A DNA stretch of 64,000 nucleotides from NCBI GenBank assembly GCA_021613375.1, contig CM038716.1, positions 3,991,684-4,055,683 of the forward strand. The letters run 5' to 3'. The stretch is from Megaleporinus macrocephalus. Taxonomy: Eukaryota; Chordata; Actinopteri; Characiformes; Anostomidae. The position numbers and the translations under genes were made by a program. This document shows, piece by piece, positions 62,894 to 64,000 of this stretch (position 1 is the first letter of the stretch; each line of letters starts with the position of its first letter). The notes under the pieces were generated by a model, which worked only from the letters and a program-made list of their open reading frames with translations, was not told the origin of the DNA and did no database searches.

Positions 62894-63963
62894 TGGAAAA
62901 AGTGTTGTCTTGTTGAAGCTGTGGATGTATTGCAAGAGTGGCTATAGTTATTTCTCTTCTTAAATAAAAGTTTGTTGTGTTGTTTTAGGGGATGACGTGC
63001 ACCTTTGATTATGAACCTGCTCCGCCAGGACAGAAAGGTCTGCCGGGTTCAGACGGGCAGGAGGTAAGATTTTTGGGTTCCGAATACACCAGTTTAGATT
63101 GCTGGTGGGACAATACAGAAAATTAGTGATATGAAATGTGTATTGTGTTTTTGGTGAAACAATACAGATTAATAGGAAAGTAAGAATAACAAAATTAATT
63201 TAGCTTTTTTTTGGTCAGATTCCAATAAACAAAGCAAAACCACAGCACCTTCTGTCCATCTGTACCTCCGTTGTCACTCTTCTGTTATGTCATTGATCCA
63301 CGTGCTTATGTTTGTTTTGCTTGTTTTCTCCAGCTTCCTGTGTGCTCTTGTTTGTCTGGCACTGTTGTGGTGTAAGATTTTGTTTATATGATTGTATAGT
63401 TTTACCACAGACTTCAATAAAAAACATTTGCACATTACAACCTGATGAGAGCATAATTAACCCATTAAAATAATAATAATAATAATAAAACAAATAGCAC
63501 TGCTTTAAATGATTCAAAGGAACTGCTTTCCACACATTCCTCACTGTTGTCCACAGATCATCCATAGCAATTTTTTTAAGACCTCAGTGGGTTTTAAGTT
63601 GTGTGTGAAGTTAAAGTAACTGTGGTTTTGCTCTTTTAAGTGAACAGACGGTATAAAGCAGTTGCCTAATGTATGATGTATGATGTATATGTATATGGTG
63701 TGTCCCATTAGACCGCCAGTGTATAACCAGAGGGCAGCAATAAGGCTTACAGAATGACTGCCTGTGTTTATGCTCTTTGGAACAAACTGACGTTCTGGTG
63801 AATTTCAGTTTAATGTGCTTTTGCCTTGTTGATGTGAGAGTGGTAGTAATCTTTGATTCAGTAGGAGAGTTCATGCGTCTGATAAGTATTTGTGTTTCAG
63901 GGTGGGCCCGGATTACAAGGTCAGCCAGGACGAATGGGTGCGAAGGGAGCACAGGGAACTCCA
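8201..63963 (+). CDS. col4a3: Type IV collagen alpha chain, alpha3-like, 5' part (exons 1-10, partial gene)
   Basis: This gene encodes a network-forming basement-membrane collagen chain. The window shows the signal peptide, the cysteine-rich 7S start and the first Gly-X-Y repeats; the rest of the triple helix and the NC1 domain lie beyond the right edge. Ten exons join in one frame as 195 codons: 8201-8266, 39781-39837, 45736-45825, 57221-57265, 57435-57479, 60465-60527, 60628-60681, 60831-60857, 62989-63063 and 63901-63963. Every intron is GT-AG in phase 0, and exons 3 to 10 each begin with a glycine codon. The sizes 90/45/45/63/54/27 match the alpha1/3/5 class as I remember it. The 7S motif reads [11 protein letters not shown] (CxC-x5-CxC), the spacing I recall for alpha3; alpha5 has CxxC first and alpha1 is spaced differently. 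Exon 9 has an acidic interruption after GQK, as in alpha3. The low general similarity also argues against the well-conserved alpha1 and alpha5. The class is near certain; the alpha3 assignment is about 70% sure. Confidence 0.7.
8295..9720. repeat. 71-bp minisatellite at the start of intron 1 (about 20 copies)
   Basis: The core CCGTTCCACCTTAAATG(A/G)TGCAGCAG recurs about every 71 bp. The best-conserved copies lie at 9217-9660, exactly 71 bp apart (CTTAAATGAT at 9301, 9372, 9443). It begins within about 30 bp of the exon 1 donor. Open frames on both strands here are artefacts of the array. Confidence 0.95.
9733..9789. repeat. Inverted unit closing the 71-bp array
   Basis: CACCATTTAAGGTGGAACTG and flanking bases are the reverse complement of the array unit, including the TGCGTGTTCCAGTTTTCC variant seen at about 9205-9225. 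Together with the last direct copy (about 9645-9680) it forms a potential hairpin. Confidence 0.85.
10526..11190. repeat. 164-bp tandem repeat (about 4 copies)
   Basis: TAGAGGAGTG starts at 10531, 10695, 10859, 11023 and 11185. Each unit contains GGGGATCTGCCCTGA, a TACAGGC segment and GGTTTGGCTGAAAATGAATG. Confidence 0.93.
11290..11705. repeat. Pyrimidine-rich minisatellite of about 35 bp (about 11 copies)
   Basis: The unit is CTCCAGACCTCCTTCTACTCAAGAACTACCTTCTTC, almost entirely C, T and A on the + strand. Confidence 0.9.
12636..12992 (-). mobile_element. Family A hAT-like MITE, minus orientation
   Basis: It starts TAGGGATGTTAGAAAATAT and ends TTGCCAATACACAC, the reverse of the copy at 41364, with the same CCACTAGAT and AACAAGCAGCACAAGGGCGC segments. 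Confidence 0.85.
14407..14521. repeat. (GT)n microsatellites
   Basis: A short run at 14407-14420 and a longer run of about 17 units at 14486-14519. Confidence 0.9.
14608..14636. repeat. (CT)n microsatellite
   Basis: About 13 CT units. Confidence 0.9.
17200..17370. mobile_element. Diverged second copy of the AGGGTGTTTCTTG MITE, opposite orientation
   Basis: It shares CCAGAACATGAAGATGTGGG and the TTCTTGCTATGAAG and CATAGCAAGAA ends with the element at 4156-4301. Confidence 0.65.
18218..18685 (+). mobile_element. Family A MITE, long form (core plus tail)
   Basis: The core from TAGGGCTGCGTATTGG to the first TTACACCCCTA ends at 18596. A further 89 bp tail ends in a second TTACACCCCTA at 18685. 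The same tail follows the core in the 33538 copy. Confidence 0.85.
18740..18995 (-). mobile_element. hAT-like MITE fragment, family C (GATCGGC type)
   Basis: It shares ACCATGTTTCATGACTTGCTTGCGC, ATAGCCCCGCC and TCAGTCCATCTCTA with the TSD-flanked copy at 59006-59912. The right TIR is present and the left end is missing. Confidence 0.8.
19620..19860. repeat. Dispersed repeat, family D, copy 1
   Basis: The segment CTTTACTTTCAGTGTAAGTCAATGGAACGA is shared, with changes, with 28640-28835 (reversed) and 41050-41255. Confidence 0.6.
19918..20306 (-). mobile_element. Family C hAT-like MITE, minus orientation
   Basis: It starts TAGAGATGGAGGGATCGATCGG and ends CGGTACATCTCTGA. The interior matches 59006-59912 reversed. 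It is followed at once by the (TA)n run, so its target duplication cannot be seen. Confidence 0.85.
20311..20397. repeat. (TA)n microsatellite, about 43 units
   Basis: An uninterrupted AT alternation of 87 bases, able to extrude as a cruciform. Confidence 0.97.
22611..22796. mobile_element. MITE with ACACCGATCAGCCATA ends (family E), internally deleted
   Basis: The left end ACACCGATCAGCCATA and the right end TGATTGGTGT are inverted relatives, with TA on both sides. The interior has CTGTTCTTAACTGGTCAGGACCCCCACAGGA, shared with 28229, 30078, 44700 and 58030. Confidence 0.8.
23256..23716 (+). mobile_element. Tc1-like non-autonomous element (family F), plus orientation
   Basis: Inverted ends CTCAAAAGTTTAGGATCAC and GTGATCCCAAACTTTTGAG lie in a TA-rich context, as for Tc1/mariner. 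The interior AGAAAGAAACAACTTTCTTT..AGACCCGTCAGTCC is shared with the inverted copy at 45047. No intact transposase is present. Confidence 0.85.
25105..25205 (+). mobile_element. Family A MITE, 5' fragment
   Basis: TAGGGCTGTGTAATGGCAAGAA and ACAATATATTGCGACATTGCAAG match the family A core. The copy stops at TTTCAAATCCTA. Confidence 0.75.
25515..25790 (+). mobile_element. LINE 3' tail (fish non-LTR family)
   Basis: The segment with CATCCATCTATTATCTTCCGC, GGGGGCTGGAGCCAATCCCAGC, CATGTGTTTGGACTGTGGGAGGAAACC and GGGAGAACATACACACTCCACACAGAA is the well-known conserved 3' region of a LINE family spread through teleost genomes. No reverse transcriptase coding remains. Confidence 0.85.
26480..26705. 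repeat. Dispersed reverse-orientation copy of the 164-bp unit
   Basis: TCAGGGCATGTCCCCAAACA, CATTCATTTTCGAGC and GACCCGCACTCGTC correspond, reversed, to segments of the unit at 10526-11190. Confidence 0.75.
28229..28515. mobile_element. Family E MITE, partial
   Basis: GGTTAGGACCCCCACAGGACC and GGGAGGTGGATCATTCTCAG match 58030-58415. It ends near TCAGCGGTCACAGGACTCTG. Confidence 0.8.
28555..28590. repeat. (AAT)n microsatellite
   Basis: AATAATAAT run of about 12 units with interruptions. Confidence 0.9.
28640..28835. repeat. Dispersed repeat, family D, copy 2 (reverse orientation)
   Basis: GGTTCCATTGACTTACATTG and TTGGACAGCGATG correspond to the reversed family D segments. Confidence 0.6.
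29083..29888 (-). mobile_element. Degenerate hAT transposon with remnant BED-finger coding
   Basis: The right end CATCGCCCCAGCCCTAG, reversed, begins CTAGGGCTGGGGCGATGC, a common hAT-type end in fish. The left end is diverged (GATGGGGCAACACC). A minus-strand frame at 29565-29807 looks like the start of its transposase. Confidence 0.6.
29565..29807 (-). pseudogene. hAT transposase N-terminal fragment, BED-type zinc finger remnant
   Basis: The 80-codon ATG-initiated frame contains [15 protein letters not shown] near residues 23-37, then [12 protein letters not shown] near residues 51-62. This follows the BED finger plan: aromatic-rich start, CxxC, spacer, then HxxxxH. Only one cysteine of the expected CxxC pair remains and the frame stops after the finger, so it is a broken copy. 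It lies inside the hAT element at 29083-29888. The family match is by motif recognition only. Confidence 0.5.
30078..30345. mobile_element. Family E MITE, opposite orientation partial copy
   Basis: TCTGATCCACTCATGCCAGCACAACACACACTAACACACC and GGTAAGTGGAGCTGATACAATAGA match the 3' half seen at 44800-45035 and 58200-58415. Confidence 0.8.
31021..31540. mobile_element. 520-bp hAT-type MITE with 8-bp target duplication
   Basis: Ends TAGTGATGGGCCGATCC and GGATCGGTCCCATCTCTA are inverted copies. The flanks are identical: GTACATTT at 31013-31020 and at 31541-31548. An 8-bp target duplication is the hAT signature. The interior has GATACCGATAT-type subterminal repeats and no coding. Confidence 0.92.
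31800..31925. repeat. Dispersed repeat, family G, copy 1
   Basis: CTGGTCACACAAATGTTGGAA and GCTTCAGCAGCTTGGTTATTTAAGGTG..AGACAGGAGGAC match 34218-34325. Confidence 0.65.
32248..32525 (+). mobile_element. Family A MITE, 5' part, plus orientation
   Basis: It runs from TAGGGCTGCGTATTGGCAAG to CTGCCAAGAATCTGT, where it joins an inverted tail piece. Confidence 0.85.
32546..32810 (-). mobile_element. Family A tail and 3' core, minus orientation, joined to the preceding copy
   Basis: TTCTGAAATCAATATGAAAATTTG through GCACAGCTTGAATATTAGGGGTGTAAG matches the tail of the minus copy at 33538-33720. The junction with the plus copy makes a head-to-head rearranged pair. Confidence 0.8.
33538..34066 (-). 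mobile_element. Family A MITE, long form, minus orientation
   Basis: A complete core plus extended tail of 529 bp. The minus-strand start is TAGGGATGTGTATTGG at 34066. The tail passes through CTAGGGGTGTAATGAAATAT at about 33690. Confidence 0.85.
34085..34510. repeat. Family G repeat with an internal duplication
   Basis: Two related halves (34085-34230 and 34345-34500) share TTATATGA, ATCAGCTT and ATTTTGAGCTRCAGTARGAAA. The middle part matches 31800-31925. Confidence 0.6.
35380..35570 (+). mobile_element. tRNA-derived SINE
   Basis: A pol III A box (TAGTGGTTTGG at 35388-35398) and B box (GGTTTGATCCC at 35435-35445) lie 47 bp apart, start to start. The body reads AAACAGTCTTGTGACTGGAAGGTCACTGG, the plan of fish tRNA-derived SINEs. 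The 3' end near CACTAGTGTGTGTGTATGTAGG is approximate. Confidence 0.8.
35699..35766. repeat. (CT)n microsatellite
   Basis: About 34 units with one G interruption. The Ser-Leu open frames here are by-products. Confidence 0.95.
36900..37122. repeat. Dispersed repeat, family H, copy 1
   Basis: AACAGGGCCTGTGCTTCAAGT through CATCTCTCAAATGACATGA is repeated at 37686-37842. Confidence 0.85.
37686..37842. repeat. Dispersed repeat, family H, copy 2, internally deleted
   Basis: It has the same ends as copy 1, with two internal gaps (part of the AGATCTGTGAGAAGG segment and the GCTATCATTTTGGTGG segment). Confidence 0.85.
38594..39641. repeat. 20-bp minisatellite at the end of intron 1 (about 52 copies)
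   Basis: The unit is GAACGAGTGTGCTATCCTCT. Copies from 39350 on change to GGGTTGTGCTATCNTCTGGA and lack stop codons, which gives three overlapping open frames with the same Cys/Trp/Leu-rich 20-residue repeat. The array ends 139 bp before exon 2. Confidence 0.95.
39781..39837 (+). CDS. col4a3: Exon 2: 7S domain cysteine cluster
   Basis: The 19 codons read [19 protein letters not shown]. The acceptor is a T-rich tract ending TTTTTTTTCAG and the donor is AAG|GTACAT. The four cysteines (CxC-x5-CxC) followed by Gly-Leu-Lys-Gly form the start of the collagen IV 7S domain, where four protomers are crosslinked by disulfides at their N-termini. Cysteine spacing is the best single clue to which chain this is, and it points to alpha3. 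The exon sits between two minisatellites that end about 140 bp upstream and begin about 150 bp downstream. Confidence 0.92.
39984..40402. repeat. Minisatellite of about 20 bp at the start of intron 2
   Basis: The unit is GTTTGAGTGCAAAATTTTA, with point changes. A larger block of about 193 bp is also duplicated (around 40005-40105 and 40198-40300). Confidence 0.93.
41050..41255. repeat. Dispersed repeat, family D, copy 3
   Basis: CTTTACTTTCAATGCAAGTGAATGGAACCAGAAT and TTCCTTGGACAGCAACAATG match copies 1 and 2. Confidence 0.6.
41364..41752 (+). mobile_element. Family A MITE, short form with target duplication
   Basis: It runs TAGGGCTGTGTATTGG to TTCTTACACCCCTA, 389 bp, between CTGGTGCT (41356-41363) and CTGGTGCC (41753-41760). 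The 7-of-8 match fits an 8-bp hAT-type duplication. The subterminal region is rich in AATATATCACGATATATTGCGAT-like palindromes. Confidence 0.88.
44700..45035. mobile_element. Family E MITE copy
   Basis: GGTGGACTATTCTCAGTCCAGCAGTGACACTGAG through GGTAAGTGGAGCTGATAATAG and GGTGGGTTTAATGTTATA. It matches 58030-58415 and abuts the Tc1-like copy at 45047. Confidence 0.8.
45047..45563 (-). mobile_element. Tc1-like non-autonomous element (family F), minus orientation
   Basis: Its ends CTCTAAAGTTTGGGATCAC and GTGATCCTAAACTTTTGAG mirror those at 23256-23716, and the interior is the reverse complement of that copy with small indels. Confidence 0.85.
45688..45724 (+). repeat. (TC)18 microsatellite acting as exon 3 polypyrimidine tract
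   Basis: A pure TC run ends 11 bases before the exon 3 acceptor (TTTATCATTCAG|G). Its length can vary by slippage, which may tune splicing of exon 3. Confidence 0.9.
45736..45825 (+). CDS. col4a3: Exon 3: 7S/collagenous start, 30 residues
   Basis: This 90-bp exon encodes ten uninterrupted Gly-X-Y triplets, beginning [19 protein letters not shown] and ending GLRGPE. A 90-bp third exon with ten triplets is typical of alpha1-like collagen IV genes. The acceptor ends TTTATCATTCAG and is preceded by a pure (TC)18 microsatellite at 45688-45724 that acts as its polypyrimidine tract. The donor is GAG|GTCTGT, weaker than the other donors of this gene. Confidence 0.95.
46128..46215. repeat. Fragment of a dispersed fish repeat
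   Basis: GCAGGGTTTTTCCAACCGGTTCCTGAGGGCCCGCC resembles a common teleost repeat with the words CCAACCCTGGTCCTG. It is short and diverged. Confidence 0.4.
47597..48078. mobile_element. Tc1/mariner-like MITE, 482 bp
   Basis: Inverted ends CAGTACTGTGCAAAC and GTTTGCACAGTAGTG are bounded by TA on both sides (47595-47596, 48079-48080). No transposase frame is present. Confidence 0.85.
48522..48714 (+). repeat. 193-bp direct duplication, copy 1
   Basis: It runs from GTTTCTGTGCTCGAGTGAAT to AGTAAAAAAGGCAG. It is nearly identical, without indels, to 48907-49099, at a constant offset of 385 bp. Confidence 0.93.
48907..49099 (+). repeat. 193-bp direct duplication, copy 2
   Basis: It differs from copy 1 at only a few bases (for example AGCATGCAT for AGTATGCAT). 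Both carry TAGGTTGGCAGGTATATATC, which is inverted relative to GCTGCCAACCT at about 48168 and may be the other end of one MITE. Confidence 0.93.
50085..50115. repeat. (AAT)n microsatellite
   Basis: About ten ATA units. A second (ATT)n run lies at 51117-51135. Confidence 0.9.
50770..51065. repeat. Probable dispersed fish repeat
   Basis: GGTGGGAGAGAGTTCCACAGTCGAGGAGCGA and neighbouring words resemble a high-copy teleost repeat known to me only by its sequence feel. Only one copy is in this window. Confidence 0.4.
52066..56841. repeat. 17-bp minisatellite in intron 3 (4.8 kb, about 280 copies)
   Basis: The consensus is GCGAGTCGGAGAGTAAA, with a small set of alternative bases (C/T, G/A, GAGAGT/GACAGT/GAGAAT). 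The marker block CGGAGAATAAAGTGAGTC recurs at steps of 136, 170 and 272 bp between 54182 and 55338, all multiples of 17, which shows block amplification. The + strand is purine-rich. Since 17 is not divisible by 3 and the unit lacks minus-strand stops, open frames up to 214 codons appear with 17-residue repeats; these are artefacts. Confidence 0.98.
57221..57265 (+). CDS. col4a3: Exon 4: five Gly-X-Y triplets
   Basis: This 45-bp exon encodes [15 protein letters not shown]. The acceptor is a T-rich tract ending TTTAACAG and the donor is CGG|GTAATT. The size and the position of PKG match exon 4 of alpha1-like chains. It lies about 380 bp downstream of the large 17-bp tandem array in intron 3 and only 169 bp before exon 5. 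Confidence 0.95.
57435..57479 (+). CDS. col4a3: Exon 5: five Gly-X-Y triplets
   Basis: This 45-bp exon encodes [15 protein letters not shown]. The acceptor is TTAATAG and the donor GTATGT. Its length and the closing GLP agree with exon 5 of alpha1-like collagen IV chains. It reads on from exon 4 without a frame change. Confidence 0.95.
58030..58415. mobile_element. Family E MITE, near-complete
   Basis: It runs ACAGACTGTAGTCCATTTAT, AGGTACTATTAGGGAGGTGGATTATTC, TGTCCACTCACTGTCC, GGTAAGTGGAGCTGATATGAT and GGTGGTTTTAATGTTATA. It is the best copy of the family in this window. Confidence 0.85.
58814..60181. mobile_element. Middle element with perfect 19-bp inverted ends
   Basis: GGGTGTGTCTCAAAACCTA at 58814-58832 is the exact reverse complement of 60163-60181. 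Both sides carry AGT (58811-58813, 60182-60184), which may be a 3-bp target duplication. Without its own insert it is about 450 bp long and non-coding. Confidence 0.9.
59006..59912 (+). mobile_element. Inner hAT-type MITE (family C), 907 bp, with exact 8-bp target duplication
   Basis: It starts TAGAGATGGACCGATC and ends ATAGCCGATCTCTA. GTTTCTTG lies on both sides (58998-59005, 59913-59920). The subterminal regions repeat GATCGGC words. It is inserted into the 58814-60181 element, so it is the youngest layer. Copies: 18740 and 19918. Confidence 0.93.
60465..60527 (+). CDS. col4a3: Exon 6: contains the conserved GCNGTK segment
   Basis: This 63-bp exon encodes 21 residues, beginning [16 protein letters not shown] and ending CNGTK. 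The Cys-Asn-Gly-Thr-Lys end is a strongly conserved 7S-domain feature: the cysteine takes part in 7S crosslinking, and NGT is an N-glycosylation sequon that is glycosylated in known collagen IV 7S domains. The acceptor is TTTTTAG and the donor AAG|GTAAGA. Tryptophan in an X position (GWH) is unusual for a collagen helix. Confidence 0.96.
60628..60681 (+). CDS. col4a3: Exon 7: six Gly-X-Y triplets
   Basis: This 54-bp exon encodes [18 protein letters not shown]. It starts with GERG directly after GTK of exon 6, as in other collagen IV chains. The acceptor is TTAATAG and the donor ATA|GTAAGT. Intron 6 before it is only 100 bp. Confidence 0.95.
60831..60857 (+). CDS. col4a3: Exon 8: 27-bp micro-exon
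   Basis: This exon encodes GLNGPAGQK, three triplets. The acceptor is TTTTTTCTCAG and the donor AAG|GTGTGT. A 27-bp exon at this place is characteristic of the alpha1-like class. The closing GQK corresponds to the GQK that precedes the interruption in alpha3. Confidence 0.93.
61640..62455. repeat. 22-bp minisatellite in intron 8 (about 37 copies)
   Basis: The unit is CCCGTGTGTCTCTGTTTTCT(A/G)G. A shortened unit, AGCCTGTGTCTTTG, occurs at 61921, 62095 and 62269, each 174 bp apart, which reveals an eight-unit higher-order repeat. The 215-codon frame starting at 62316 is mostly this array. Confidence 0.96.
62854..62890. repeat. (TTA)n microsatellite
   Basis: About twelve ATT units, 98 bp upstream of exon 9. 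Confidence 0.92.
62989..63063 (+). CDS. col4a3: Exon 9: first interruption of the Gly-X-Y repeat, with an extra cysteine
   Basis: This 75-bp exon starts GMT, breaks the triplet pattern with [10 protein letters not shown], then resumes [12 protein letters not shown]. The acceptor is GTTGTTTTAG and the donor GAG|GTAAGA. Collagen IV chains have a short interruption here. An acidic interruption of about eleven residues at this place is what I recall for alpha3, whereas alpha1 and alpha5 have hydrophobic ones. The cysteine within the interruption is noteworthy because it could form a disulfide. Confidence 0.92.
63064..63900 (+). other. Intron 9 (0.84 kb)
   Basis: Ordinary AT-rich intron sequence with a short (TAA)n run at about 63470-63487. 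I see no other feature. Confidence 0.8.
63901..63963 (+). CDS. col4a3: Exon 10: seven Gly-X-Y triplets (last exon in window)
   Basis: This 63-bp exon encodes 21 residues, beginning [16 protein letters not shown] and ending AQGTP. The acceptor is GTGTTTCAG and the donor CCA|GTAAGA. The size equals exon 10 of alpha1-like chains. The gene continues to the right of the window. Confidence 0.94.
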
Positions 63964-64000
63964 GTAAGAAAACAGTTTACCGGCTCTCTTCTCTCACACT

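Noticed and set aside
62316..62963. 215-codon plus-strand open frame in intron 8
   Set aside because: The first part is the 22-bp minisatellite and the rest is AT-rich intron. There is no domain and no exon signals.
1..64000. CRISPR arrays, operons, phage or bacterial mobile elements
   Set aside because: The tandem repeats have no unique spacers and the window is plainly vertebrate, with introns, SINE and LINE sequence.

Overview
This is vertebrate nuclear DNA, almost certainly from a teleost fish. The evidence is GT-AG introns, abundant microsatellites and minisatellites, and dense remnants of fish-type hAT, Tc1-like, SINE and LINE elements. Several MITE families resemble ones I know from ostariophysan fish (characiforms, catfishes), but that placement is a weak inference. 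Nothing bacterial is present.

The only gene I can support is the 5' part of a type IV collagen alpha-chain gene on the + strand. Ten coding exons (195 codons, all phase 0) run from a signal-peptide exon at 8201-8266 to a Gly-X-Y exon at 63901-63963, and the gene continues past the right edge. Exon sizes after the signal exon are 57, 90, 45, 45, 63, 54, 27, 75 and 63 bp, the pattern of the alpha1/alpha3/alpha5 class. The 7S cysteine spacing CxC-x5-CxC and a short acidic interruption in exon 9 fit alpha3(IV) best, so I call it col4a3, with alpha5 or alpha1 as less likely alternatives. The CpG-rich region 7430-8200 is its probable promoter. A good minus-strand splice donor at 7577 suggests a head-to-head partner, as expected for collagen IV gene pairs (col4a4 if this is col4a3).

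Layout: 1-7430 is upstream repeat-rich DNA (a 162-bp dimeric tandem array, MITEs, simple repeats). 7430-8270 is the promoter and exon 1. 8267-39780 is a 31.5-kb intron 1 full of transposons and three tandem arrays near its start (71-, 164- and about 35-bp units). 39781-39837 is exon 2, closely flanked by two short-unit minisatellites. Intron 2 (5.9 kb) and intron 3 (11.4 kb) surround exon 3. Intron 3 holds a 4.8-kb array of a 17-bp unit ending about 380 bp before exon 4. Exons 4-10 lie at 57221-63963, with a three-level nested transposon in intron 5 and a 22-bp minisatellite in intron 8.

The most unusual feature is the 17-bp array at 52066-56841. In the sense direction it carries, by eye, about 27 perfect splice-donor consensus sites (AAGGTGAGT) and about 34 AATAAA polyadenylation hexamers inside a collagen intron. 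The longest open reading frames in the window are by-products of such tandem repeats and are not genes.
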